Source of the DNA: Sphingobacterium spiritivorum ATCC 33861
Lineage (GTDB): Bacteria > Bacteroidota > Bacteroidia > Sphingobacteriales > Sphingobacteriaceae
Direction: 5' to 3'
DNA length: 64,000 nucleotides
Assembly (NCBI RefSeq): GCF_000143765.1
Contig: NZ_GL379770.1
Span: forward strand, 248,001-312,000
The notes beneath the pieces are model-generated. The model was not told where the DNA came from. It did not search any database and saw only the letters and a program-made list of their open reading frames with translations. Numbering within the stretch: position 1 is the first letter of the stretch; every line of letters starts with the position of its first letter. The position numbers and the translations under genes are program-made. Below, in pieces: positions 32,705 to 41,263 of the stretch.

Positions 32705-33757
32705 ATGAGCAGAAGATTACCCGTTTATTTTTTGATCGACGTCTCCGAATCCATGGTGGGCGAACCCATTCAGCAGGTAGAAGAAGGACTGTCAACCATT
32801 ATTCAGGCATTGAAAACCGATCCGGTAGCTATGGAAACCGTATATATTTCCATTATCATCTTTGCCGGACAAGCAAAAACACTTGTACCCTTACAGGAAA
32901 TAATTCAGTTCTATCCGCCAAAATTCCCTATCGGAAGCGGTACCTCCCTCAGCAAAGGACTGGGACACCTCATGTACGAGTTGCGAAAAAACACGATCAA
33001 AACCACCGCCGAACAAAAGGGTGACTGGAAGCCCATTGTATTTTTATTTACAGACGGAGTACCCACAGATCCTGTACAAACAGCGATTGACGAGTGGAAA
33101 CAAAACTGGCAAACAGCCACCAATATGGTTGCCGTATCCTTTGGAGAAGAAGCCGACAGCCATGTGCTGGGGCAACTCACCGATCAGGTACTTCTGTTCA
33201 AAAATACCACAGCCGCTTCCTACAAAGAATTTTTTAAATGGATCACCGCATCCATCAAGACCAGCAGCGAGAGCGTAGAAAAGAATACCGCAGGCTTTGA
33301 ACTCAGCCACACAGATCCGGCGATAATCGAAAAAATAGACCTGTCAAAAAGCACAGCATCAGATTGGACAGACCATAATTACGTTGTCATACAGGCAAAA
33401 TGCCAGCATACAAAGCGACTCTATCTTATGAAATACAGAAAAATGATACAGTCAGAGCAGCTCGGAGGAATGGAACTCCATACCCGGTATTACCGGCTCG
33501 TAGGAGCCTATCCCGTAGAAAACAGCTATCTGGAGCTGGCCGAAAGTACAGCGCAACAACATAAAATACATACACAGGAACTCATCGGAGCACCCACCTG
33601 TCCGTGCTGCGGCAATCAATATGCCTTTGCCGCCTGCAGCTGCGGACAGCTACACTGTGTCGGAGAAGAAGCACTCAGTACCTGCCCCTGGTGTCACACA
33701 CAGGCACAGTACGGATTTGGTGAAGGCGGATTTGATGTAAACCGAACACAAGGATAA
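32705..33757 (+). CDS. terY: vWA protein with TerY C-terminal zinc-ribbon domain
   Basis: A 350-aa protein. The N-terminal vWA domain (about 5-195) has a MIDAS site DVSESMVG and FTDGVPTD. The C-terminal TerY-C region has a zinc ribbon CPCCGN...CSCG...HC...CPWC (about 300-335). This architecture is the defining TerY of the TerY-P triad (vWA, PP2C phosphatase, kinase), proposed from comparative genomics to form a metal-dependent phospho-signalling unit in Ter systems. Phosphatase and kinase genes follow immediately (3-bp and 11-bp steps), matching the triad order. Confidence 0.9.
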   Translation: MSRRLPVYFLIDVSESMVGEPIQQVEEGLSTIIQALKTDPVAMETVYISIIIFAGQAKTLVPLQEIIQFYPPKFPIGSGTSLSKGLGHLMYELRKNTIKTTAEQKGDWKPIVFLFTDGVPTDPVQTAIDEWKQNWQTATNMVAVSFGEEADSHVLGQLTDQVLLFKNTTAASYKEFFKWITASIKTSSESVEKNTAGFELSHTDPAIIEKIDLSKSTASDWTDHNYVVIQAKCQHTKRLYLMKYRKMIQSEQLGGMELHTRYYRLVGAYPVENSYLELAESTAQQHKIHTQELIGAPTCPCCGNQYAFAACSCGQLHCVGEEALSTCPWCHTQAQYGFGEGGFDVNRTQG

Positions 33758-33759
33758 TC

Positions 33760-35223
33760 ATGGAAAAGACTATAGAAATACAAACCTATATCGAGCAGCT
33801 TTTTACGATCAAGGGCGTAAAAATAGCCGAAGCAAAGAAAAAATTATTCGATGAATTTGTACAGGAAGCCCTCAATACGGAGGCAGTACAAACGATCATT
33901 GAGCAACAAAGCGCTCTTATGGACAAATGGCAATTAAAAAATCACATCGCGGATATCATCGCTAAACCCCTGATCATCCCCAACGCCACCTGTGGCAAAT
34001 CTTATCAGGCACAGATCAAGCCAGAACAACTGGATCTTGACGAAATGATTTTTGCCGAATGGAAAGGACTACAGGAGATCGGACTCCATTTTAATGCCGA
34101 ACACCGCACTATAGAAGGCACACCCGAGCAGAGCGGAGAACTGAAGTTTACCCTGCTTTTCAAGACAGCAGCAGAAGATAAAGATACCGCACCCCATGAA
34201 AAAATAATTTCACTGGTCGTAAATCCCGATCCCAAAACCCTGTGGAAAAATCTGCCAAGTGACCGGGAAGGAATTTTCTGGAAAGAAGACCATGTACAGT
34301 ATTTTGGAAAACTGGGCGAAAAACACGTAGTCGCCTCATCAGACAGAGGACGGTCTCATCAGAACGCAGGATCTTTCCGGGATGACGATATGGCATTCAA
34401 ACACATCGAAAGCATCGGATGGTCCGTGGCAGCCGTTTCTGACGGAGCCGGCAGCTACTCCATGTCCCGCAAAGGAGCACAAATAGCCTGCACCTCCGTC
34501 ATAGACTATTTTGAAAACCAGCTCGATCAGGAAACCTTTCAGGCATTTGAAAACAAAATAAACCAGTACAACAGTACACGCGATGTCAACCTCCTCAAAG
34601 AGATCGATGTACTTTCCAAACAAAACCTATACAAAGCCGTCCTATATGTGCACAACAAAATAAAGGAGACTGCCGAACAAACCCGGCAATCCGATCCTGC
34701 ACAATTCCAGAATCCGAGAATCAAAAACCCCATCGACTATTTCCATGCCACCCTCATCTTTACACTGTTTAAAAAATATGAATTCGGATACGTCGTCCTC
34801 AGCTTTGGAGTAGGAGACTGCCCCATCGCCATTATGAATACCGAACAGACCGAAACCACTTTACTCAACTGGCTGGATGTAGGCGAATTTGGCGGCGGAA
34901 CACGCTTTATTACACAGGCAGATATCTTTCATTCCAAAGAACACCCGATGGCCAGCCGGTTCAATTTCAAGATATATCCCGATTTCAGTTACCTGTTTAT
35001 GATGACAGACGGTATCTATGATCCCAAATTTGTCGTAGAAGCCAATCTGGAGAAACATGAAAACTGGATCACATTTTTAGAAGACCTCAAAGGTCAAAAC
35101 GAAGAAAATACACCAGTAGAACTCTCTGCCCGGAATCGCGAAATAACCCAACAGCTGTCCCGCTGGATGGAATTCTGGAGTACAGGCAATCACGATGACC
35201 GAACACTTGCCATCATCTTTTAA
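33760..35223 (+). CDS. PP2C-type Ser/Thr phosphatase of the TerY-P triad
   Basis: A 487-aa protein. The C-terminal two thirds (about 190-487) are a PP2C catalytic domain: the N-terminal SSDRGRSHQNAGSFRDDD is followed by the metal-site motif AAVSDGAGSYSMSRKGA, GVGDCPIAI and MMTDGIYDPKF near the end. The N-terminal region (about 60-150, RTIEGTPEQSGELKFTLLF) looks like an Ig/cadherin-like beta domain, possibly a partner-binding module. It should dephosphorylate targets of the adjacent kinase, and is coupled to terY (3-bp gap) and the kinase gene (10 bp). Confidence 0.85.
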   Translation: MEKTIEIQTYIEQLFTIKGVKIAEAKKKLFDEFVQEALNTEAVQTIIEQQSALMDKWQLKNHIADIIAKPLIIPNATCGKSYQAQIKPEQLDLDEMIFAEWKGLQEIGLHFNAEHRTIEGTPEQSGELKFTLLFKTAAEDKDTAPHEKIISLVVNPDPKTLWKNLPSDREGIFWKEDHVQYFGKLGEKHVVASSDRGRSHQNAGSFRDDDMAFKHIESIGWSVAAVSDGAGSYSMSRKGAQIACTSVIDYFENQLDQETFQAFENKINQYNSTRDVNLLKEIDVLSKQNLYKAVLYVHNKIKETAEQTRQSDPAQFQNPRIKNPIDYFHATLIFTLFKKYEFGYVVLSFGVGDCPIAIMNTEQTETTLLNWLDVGEFGGGTRFITQADIFHSKEHPMASRFNFKIYPDFSYLFMMTDGIYDPKFVVEANLEKHENWITFLEDLKGQNEENTPVELSARNREITQQLSRWMEFWSTGNHDDRTLAIIF

Positions 35224-35233
35224 TACCTGAACC

Positions 35234-36760
35234 ATGATCACCAAGACCGTACAATCCATCATCACACAGGGCAAAACCTATCAGTATATAGACAATGGCG
35301 AACCCAAACAGGGAGGAATGAAAGACGTGTATTTCAGTCCCGATAAAAAATACGTGGTGGCCTTTTACAGAACTCCGCAAGACTATAATGCCAGAGAACG
35401 ACTCAAGCGCATCGCTACCCAGTATTTTGACAGCTTCTTTACCAGAGAACCCCTCAGTGGCGCTTTCTACAAAGAACTCTATTCCTGGCCCACAGACGTG
35501 GTGCAGGAAGGAAACAGAACCGGAATCATTGTACCCTTTTACAGCAAAAATTTCTTTTTCAAAAAAGGCTACCTCCATAACAACCTGCTGAAAGGAGGCG
35601 AAAAAGAAGGAAAATGGTTTGCCAGTGCCAAATTTCGTGCCGCACAGTCCGGTACCAAATTAGACCCGTCCGAACTCGGTAACTGGCTCAGCTACTTTCA
35701 GGTCTGTGTCAACATCGCCAGAGGCGTAAAGCGGCTCCATGCAGCAGGACTCGCGCATTCAGACCTTTCCTACAAAAATGTCCTCATTGATCCGGTCAGC
35801 AAGACCGCCGCCATTATAGACATTGACGGATTAGTCGTGCCGGGACTGTTTCCGCCCGATGTCATCGGTACCGCAGACTTTATTGCCCCCGAAGTGTTAG
35901 CCACCAAACATCTCGACAAAAATGATCCGAACAGAAAGCTGCCCAACCGTCTTACAGACCTGCATGCACTCTCAGTACTCATATACATGTACCTCCTGTA
36001 CAGACACCCGCTTAGAGGCGGCAATTATTTTGGCCCTGTAGATACTGAAAAAGAAGAAGACCTGCTCATGGGAGAGAAAGCCCTCTTTGTAGAGCACCCA
36101 TCCGATAACAGCAATCGCAATTTTAAACGCGAATACGGACATAATATGCAAAAATTTGCCCCGTGGACCGATTTGCAAAAAACACCCTATACCATCACCG
36201 GACCCTATCTCAAAGAACTGTTTGAGCAAGCCTTTATCAAAGGGCTGCATCATCCGATGGAACGTCCACCCGCAGAAGCATGGGAACAGGCACTCATCAA
36301 AACCAATGACCTCAAACTGGAATGCAGCAATACCACCTGCGAACAAAAATGGTTTATCTACAACAACAGCAATAATACCTGCTGTCCGTTTTGCGGTACG
36401 CGTTACAAAAACACCATACCCGTTCTGGATTTCTATTACCAGTTCAAACCCAATGTATGGAAACCCGAAAATCAGCGGCTGGTGATATACGACAATTCAA
36501 CCCTGCACCAATGGCACAGTAACCGCAATATCATCCGGAATGAAAAACTCACGACCGCAGATAAAAAGCCCGTAGGATACTTTGCCTACTACAATGCAAA
36601 ATGGGTATTTGTCAACCAAAAACTCAAAAACCTGACCGATAAAACCGATAATAAACAAATCAAAATAGGCGAAATGGTAGAAATTACCCATGGCAAACAA
36701 CTCGTCCTCTCCACAGAAGAAGGAGGTCGGGTAGCCGTCATATCCATCGCCAATCAATAA
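35234..36760 (+). CDS. Protein kinase with zinc ribbon and FHA-like tail (TerY-P triad)
   Basis: A 508-aa kinase-like protein. The N-lobe has an atypical loop GGMKDVYFSPDKKYVVAFY. The catalytic loop HSDLSYKNVLI (about 175-185) has Asp and Asn, and the metal motif is IDIDGLV in place of DFG. The activation segment ends in GTADFIAPEVL. A zinc ribbon C-x4-C ... CCPFC follows (about 367-390). The C-terminus is an FHA-like beta domain (LVIYDNSTLHQWHSNRNIIR). It is the last signalling member before terC, 26 bp upstream of it. Confidence 0.87.
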   Translation: MITKTVQSIITQGKTYQYIDNGEPKQGGMKDVYFSPDKKYVVAFYRTPQDYNARERLKRIATQYFDSFFTREPLSGAFYKELYSWPTDVVQEGNRTGIIVPFYSKNFFFKKGYLHNNLLKGGEKEGKWFASAKFRAAQSGTKLDPSELGNWLSYFQVCVNIARGVKRLHAAGLAHSDLSYKNVLIDPVSKTAAIIDIDGLVVPGLFPPDVIGTADFIAPEVLATKHLDKNDPNRKLPNRLTDLHALSVLIYMYLLYRHPLRGGNYFGPVDTEKEEDLLMGEKALFVEHPSDNSNRNFKREYGHNMQKFAPWTDLQKTPYTITGPYLKELFEQAFIKGLHHPMERPPAEAWEQALIKTNDLKLECSNTTCEQKWFIYNNSNNTCCPFCGTRYKNTIPVLDFYYQFKPNVWKPENQRLVIYDNSTLHQWHSNRNIIRNEKLTTADKKPVGYFAYYNAKWVFVNQKLKNLTDKTDNKQIKIGEMVEITHGKQLVLSTEEGGRVAVISIANQ

Positions 36761-36785
36761 AAACATACCTTAATTAACTAAAAAA

Positions 36786-37805
36786 ATGGAAACAAGTATT
36801 TTAGACCTCCACCCCGGTCTCGTATGGGGATTTGCCCTCACAGTAATCATCATGTTACTCTTAGACCTCGGCGTATTTAACAAAAAAAGCCACATAGTCA
36901 CCTCCAAAGAAGCCACCATCTGGACATTTGTATGGATATCACTCGCCATGATCTTTTCCGGAATCGTATATTACGTATTCAACGGAGATGCCGGAGGCCA
37001 CCAGCTCGCTATAGAAAAATTTACCCAGTTTCAGGCCGCCTACTGGATCGAAAAGGCACTGTCCGTCGACAACCTCTTCGTTTTCATACTCGTATTTTCC
37101 TATTTCAAAGTACCCCGAAATCTGCACCACAAAGTCCTGTTCTGGGGGATACTCGGTGCACTCGTTTTCAGAGCCATCTTTATATTTGCAGGAGTAGGCA
37201 TTATCAATATTACCTATCTGCCAGCCATGCAACTTTTAGGACATACCGTAGAAATCAATGTAGTGCTCACCCTGTTCGGATTGTTCCTTATCTATGCCGG
37301 CATCAAATCCTGGGGAGGAGGAGATGAGGATGACGAACAGGATTTTAGCAATTCAGCCGGAGCCCGACTCATAAAAAAACTCTACAAAGTCAGTGATAAT
37401 TATGACAGAGACCGATTCTTTACCGTTCAGAACGGAATGAAAATCGCCACACCACTCCTCGTCGTTGTCGCAGTTATCGAATTTACAGACGTCCTCTTTG
37501 CCGTAGATTCCATACCCGCCATCTTCGCCATATCCAAAGACCCGTTTATCCTTTATACCTCCAATATATTCGCCATTCTGGGATTACGCTCCCTATACTT
37601 CCTGCTTTCCAATTTCATTCACATGTTCAGCAAATTACCGTACGGACTATCCGTTATACTGGCATTCATAGGCATCAAAATGCTGATTTCCCCATGGTTT
37701 CACATTCCCTCACCAGTTTCATTAGGTATAGTAGGAGGCGTATTAATCATTTCAGTCCTGTTGTCCATACTATTTCCGGAGAAAAAAGAACTGGAAACCG
37801 AATAA
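36786..37805 (+). CDS. terC: TerC family membrane protein
   Basis: A 339-aa integral membrane protein of the TerC/Alx family, with about nine hydrophobic segments. It has the paired acidic motifs typical of the family: WIEKALSVDNLFVFILVFSY (about 86-105) and EFTDVLFAVDSIPAIFAIS (about 232-250), whose Asp residues fit metal-cation transport. Alx-type relatives move manganese; TerC is needed for tellurite resistance. A Gly/Asp/Glu-rich cytoplasmic loop (WGGGDEDDEQD) lies in the middle. It is the likely membrane anchor and metal transporter for the operon's TerD proteins. Confidence 0.92.
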   Translation: METSILDLHPGLVWGFALTVIIMLLLDLGVFNKKSHIVTSKEATIWTFVWISLAMIFSGIVYYVFNGDAGGHQLAIEKFTQFQAAYWIEKALSVDNLFVFILVFSYFKVPRNLHHKVLFWGILGALVFRAIFIFAGVGIINITYLPAMQLLGHTVEINVVLTLFGLFLIYAGIKSWGGGDEDDEQDFSNSAGARLIKKLYKVSDNYDRDRFFTVQNGMKIATPLLVVVAVIEFTDVLFAVDSIPAIFAISKDPFILYTSNIFAILGLRSLYFLLSNFIHMFSKLPYGLSVILAFIGIKMLISPWFHIPSPVSLGIVGGVLIISVLLSILFPEKKELETE

Positions 37806-37816
37806 GCTAATCAATC

Positions 37817-38131
37817 ATGAAAACCTACCTCATATTCCTCCTGATCTTTAACAGTATCACCTGTACCAATACACGTACAGAAACCAATAAAGATATCCCC
37901 GTCAATGCCTTTGCAGATACTAAAAGTACATCTGATACGCATGCCGGATCAGCTTCCGAAACACGGGAAGATTCTAAAGATAAAGTCTATATCTGCAGCA
38001 GCAAGACTGCCAAAAGATATCATTACAAAGAAAATTGCAGAGGCTTGAGCAACTGCGGTTCAAAGATTGTCAAGACTACGATTGACAAAGCAAAAGACAG
38101 CGGCAAGACATTATGTGGCTGGGAAGACTGA
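37817..38131 (+). CDS. Small Cys-containing lipoprotein next to a nuclease
   Basis: A 104-aa predicted lipoprotein: a signal peptide with lipobox SITC (about residue 16), a Thr/Ser-rich linker, then VYICSSKTAKRYHYKENCRG. The pattern YHxxENCRGLSNC...TLCGWED is a small Cys/His module I associate with micrococcal-nuclease or competence-type proteins, perhaps a metal-binding or DNA-binding domain. It begins 11 bp after terC and overlaps the following thermonuclease gene by 19 bp, suggesting the two act together. Confidence 0.65.
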   Translation: MKTYLIFLLIFNSITCTNTRTETNKDIPVNAFADTKSTSDTHAGSASETREDSKDKVYICSSKTAKRYHYKENCRGLSNCGSKIVKTTIDKAKDSGKTLCGWED

Positions 38132-38676
38132 TATTGCTGATCACATTGCTGACCTGCTTCTGTCCGGTACACGGACAGAAGCAGATCCGGCAACCGGTGC
38201 AGAAAAACCTGAAAGGGCAGACCTTCAGCGCCAGAGTGATCCGTATTATAGACGGAGACAGTATGGAAGTGCTGTATGAAGGTCAACCACTCAAAATACG
38301 ACTGTCGCATATTGACAGTCCGGAGTTGAAGAAATCACAACCCTACGGTAAAGCCGCAAAAAAAGCCTTATCCGATTTGTGTTATGGGCAGTATGTCACG
38401 GTGCAGGTAGAAAAATACGACCGATACGGGAGGGCTATAGCTATTATTGTGAATGCCAATAAACAGATCGTCAATCAGCAAATGATCATTCAAGGTATGG
38501 CCTGGCACTTTAAAAGATACTCCAAAGATCCACTGTATGCCCGGCTCGAAAGAGAAGCCCGAAAGAATAGGGCAGGCCTATGGAAAGATCCCGATGCAGT
38601 GGCACCATGGGAGTGGCGGTCGGTGAGGAGATATTCATCGGGCAGGATAAAATCCTATTCCGTCAGGTTCAATTAG
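38113..38676 (+). CDS. Secreted thermonuclease (staphylococcal nuclease domain)
   Basis: A 187-aa protein with an N-terminal signal peptide (MWLGRLILLITLLTCFCPVHG) and an SNase-like OB domain. FSARVIRIIDGDSMEVLY is followed by IRLSHIDSPELKKSQPYG (the Asp/Glu metal site), KYDRYGRAIA (catalytic Arg) and ends with GLWKDPDAVAPWEWR. It is a calcium-dependent nuclease that degrades DNA/RNA outside the cytoplasm. Its start overlaps the upstream lipoprotein frame by 19 bp. The C-terminus has an extra basic tail (RSVRRYSSGRIKS). Confidence 0.88.
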   Translation: MWLGRLILLITLLTCFCPVHGQKQIRQPVQKNLKGQTFSARVIRIIDGDSMEVLYEGQPLKIRLSHIDSPELKKSQPYGKAAKKALSDLCYGQYVTVQVEKYDRYGRAIAIIVNANKQIVNQQMIIQGMAWHFKRYSKDPLYARLEREARKNRAGLWKDPDAVAPWEWRSVRRYSSGRIKSYSVRFN

Positions 38677-38885
38677 CTTAACAATTTTCATCGTCACGTC
38701 ATCATTTTTGCTTACATATTGTCATGGTCTGGATCGTTAATTTGTATCTTTTTTAATACAATTAATTTGATTTATAGTGCTGTTAATCAGTTGCTTGTGT
38801 TTATTTTGAGTGTACTGTTGTAACTTCCGGAAGGTAAACCTTTACACGCATTAAAAACTGGTCTGCAAATTGATTATATCTGATT

Positions 38886-39446
38886 ATGATTAGATTATTA
38901 AAGATTTTAATGATAGTTGCAGTAATCGGGCTCTTAGGCTGGCTTATTGCTGACAAATTTAGTCCCAAGACCACGGTAGAAAGTAAACACCAGATATTGA
39001 TAGAACGCATAGAGGCAATGGGTAAACTGGAATTGGTCAAATACCGTTTCAGCGATGTAGTAGAACATAAGAATGTATCCACGTTTTTGCCGGATGCCAG
39101 TGTGTTGTTGATTATTAAGGCTGATGCCGTCGGTTGTATCGATCTTTCCAAACTAAAGGCAGAAGATATCACAGTCACAGGAGATTCGGTATCCATAAAA
39201 CTTCCGCAACCGGAGATATGCTATATCAAGATAGACCACAAAGCTTCCCGTGTATACGATACAAAGATGGCCTTTTTCAGAGAAGCAGATCTGGTAGACG
39301 AGGCGTACAAAAGTGCCGAGCAGGAAGTTGCTGCAGAAGTGCGTAAATCGGATATTCTGCAACAGACACGTACAAATGCTGTCACGGTATTCAAACCACT
39401 GTTGACTGGACTGGGATTTAGTAAAATGAGTTTATCGTTTGAATAA
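38886..39446 (+). CDS. DUF4230 domain-containing protein
   Basis: A 186-aa protein with an N-terminal membrane anchor (LLKILMIVAVIGLLGWLIAD, about 4-23). A DUF4230 domain follows (ERIEAMGKLELVKYRFSDVV; VLLIIKADAVGCIDLSKLKA; ITVTGDSVSIKLPQPEI; FFREADLVDEAYKSAEQEV). The family is widespread in Bacteroidota and Firmicutes, with no established function. The exposed domain probably lies in the periplasm. It is monocistronic and convergent with the alcohol dehydrogenase gene across a terminator. Confidence 0.85.
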   Translation: MIRLLKILMIVAVIGLLGWLIADKFSPKTTVESKHQILIERIEAMGKLELVKYRFSDVVEHKNVSTFLPDASVLLIIKADAVGCIDLSKLKAEDITVTGDSVSIKLPQPEICYIKIDHKASRVYDTKMAFFREADLVDEAYKSAEQEVAAEVRKSDILQQTRTNAVTVFKPLLTGLGFSKMSLSFE

Positions 39447-39449
39447 TAT

Positions 39450-39490
39450 GCTATTCCTGCTCATTCTGTAATAAGCAGGAATAGCAACTT
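39450..39490. terminator. Bidirectional terminator
   Basis: GCTATTCCTGCT and AGCAGGAATAGC form a perfect 12-bp stem with a 12-nt loop, followed by AACTTTTT on plus. It lies between convergent genes. Confidence 0.8.
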
Positions 39491-39517
39491 TTTCAGCCTT
39501 AGCGTTCAAAGCTTTTC

Positions 39518-40534
39518 TTAGTCAAATACAATCAGCGCTTTAATGACATCCGCATCTTTGTCGGATAATGTACTGAATTTATCTTTGACCTCATCGAAAG
39601 TGAGGCGATGCGTAATAAAGTCCATCGGCTTAATCTGACCATTACGAATACAGCTTATAACAAAATCAAAATCTAACGGAAGAGCATTTCTGCTACTCAT
39701 CAGTACAGCTTCTCTTTTGTGAAACTCGGGGTGAACAACTTCTATCGTACCTTTTTGTAGGCCTATCATTATAAATTTTCCGCCATGAGCCAGGTGTTGA
39801 AAGCCATTATTGATCGCATTCAGATTACCGGTACAATCTATAATTACGGTTGCCATATCACCATTTGTAATAGTTTTTATCTGCTCTGATGCATCCATCT
39901 TTAGTGGGTTGATAGTATGCTCTACGTCCAGTTTTTCCCTGCAAAAGTTTAATCGGTTGTCATTTACATCCAGTACCATCACATTTCCTCCTGCAATTTT
40001 GGCAAAAGCAATAGTCCCCAATCCGATTGGACCCGCTCCTAAAATCAACACATTATCCCCCGGTTCAATCTGTGCCATACGTACACCGTGTGCACCTATA
40101 GCAAGAGGTTCTACTGTCGCCAGTTCGTCCGCTGTCAATCCTCTTCCTTTGAGCACGGAAGAAGTAGGAACTGCAATATATTCCTGCATAGCACCATCAA
40201 TATGGACGCCGAAAACTTTTATGTTCACACAGCAGTTCGTCTTTCCTCTGCGACACGCTATACATTTACCGCAATAGAAATATGGACTTATCGTCACCAG
40301 ATCGCCTGTTTTCAAGTCTTTGTTTTCCTGTGTATCTATTACTTCTGCAGCAATTTCGTGTCCTAATATTCTCGGATAACTGAAAAATGGCTGTGTTCCT
40401 TCAAAAGCATGGTAATCCGTTCCGCATATTCCCAGTCTTTTCATACGAAGCAGCGTGTAGTCAGCAGGCAAAGCCGCAACAGATTCTTCTGTATATACAA
40501 ATTCCCCCGGAGTCAGACAGACAAGTTTTTTCAT
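39518..40534 (-). CDS. Zinc-binding alcohol dehydrogenase (medium-chain DH)
   Basis: A 338-aa medium-chain dehydrogenase/reductase. The catalytic zinc ligands are in GICGTDYH and GHEIAAE (about 36-65). The structural zinc site has four Cys (CGKCIACRRGKTNCC, about 92-106). The NAD-binding Rossmann motif is LGAGPIGLG (about 165-173). It is related to sorbitol/L-galactonate/L-threonine dehydrogenase-type enzymes, so a sugar acid or polyol oxidation is likely; the exact substrate is unclear. It is monocistronic, convergent with the DUF4230 gene and divergent from a lipoprotein. Confidence 0.85.
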   Translation of the reverse strand: MKKLVCLTPGEFVYTEESVAALPADYTLLRMKRLGICGTDYHAFEGTQPFFSYPRILGHEIAAEVIDTQENKDLKTGDLVTISPYFYCGKCIACRRGKTNCCVNIKVFGVHIDGAMQEYIAVPTSSVLKGRGLTADELATVEPLAIGAHGVRMAQIEPGDNVLILGAGPIGLGTIAFAKIAGGNVMVLDVNDNRLNFCREKLDVEHTINPLKMDASEQIKTITNGDMATVIIDCTGNLNAINNGFQHLAHGGKFIMIGLQKGTIEVVHPEFHKREAVLMSSRNALPLDFDFVISCIRNGQIKPMDFITHRLTFDEVKDKFSTLSDKDADVIKALIVFD

Positions 40535-40720
40535 TATAAAAGTTGGTTTATGTATTGAGGTCGTTTTTCAAGTGATTAAATCAGAAAAATTCCTATCAAA
40601 CGATATTTCCAAATATCAGGATTTTTTTCGAAGCTAATGGATCAGGAATGATCTTTGTAAGATTATTCCTAAATAAAAAACTGATTTCAAATGGCATTTT
40701 ATATCTTTCCGCGCAAACAC

Positions 40721-41236
40721 ATGAAAGCATTCCTGATAATGACAGTGATGCTGTCCTTATGGAGTTGTGGAAATCCCGATAAAAGCATTTCATCTGCTAA
40801 TGACCGCAACACAGATCAAGAGACGGACAGCATTCAAAATAACAGACCGGCGGATACTACAGTAAAAGAAAAACGGGTAAGAGAAGTGTATCCCGAGCCA
40901 ATAGATGAAGAATCCATGCAGAGAGCAGAAATATCCAAGACAGACAGTATGATTCATGTCTACAACAATATAAGAGCGGATTACCGTGTTTTTGGCTACA
41001 GTAAACCGGATACAACTTCCCAAAAGATGTTTCTGATATCTGTATTTACCAACGATGTAAAAGATAACCCCTATAAGTGTTTGTATGGATCTTATTATGA
41101 TTCTGCAAGTATGCCGGATATGAGCATTAAATATATGGCTGATGCAGGAGCATTTATAAAAGCAAATCTTTACCAGGATGATGTTTTACTTGCTCCGGTA
41201 TATCTGGAAAGGAAATGGGTAGAATTTGAAGAATAG
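40721..41236 (+). CDS. Hypothetical lipoprotein
   Basis: 171 aa with the start at 40721 (MKAFLIMTVMLSLWSCGN), where a lipobox LWSC ends the signal. The ATG at 40691 would add ten residues before the signal and is less likely. After a Thr/Asn/Asp-rich linker the mature part has a small domain (DSMIHVYNNIRADYRVFGYS; FTNDVKDNPYKCLYGSYYDS). I do not recognise the family. It probably sits in the outer or inner membrane facing the periplasm. It faces the end of the RND efflux operon. Confidence 0.65.
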   Translation: MKAFLIMTVMLSLWSCGNPDKSISSANDRNTDQETDSIQNNRPADTTVKEKRVREVYPEPIDEESMQRAEISKTDSMIHVYNNIRADYRVFGYSKPDTTSQKMFLISVFTNDVKDNPYKCLYGSYYDSASMPDMSIKYMADAGAFIKANLYQDDVLLAPVYLERKWVEFEE

Positions 41237-41263
41237 CAGCCTGTTCATTTTATGTCATTCCGT

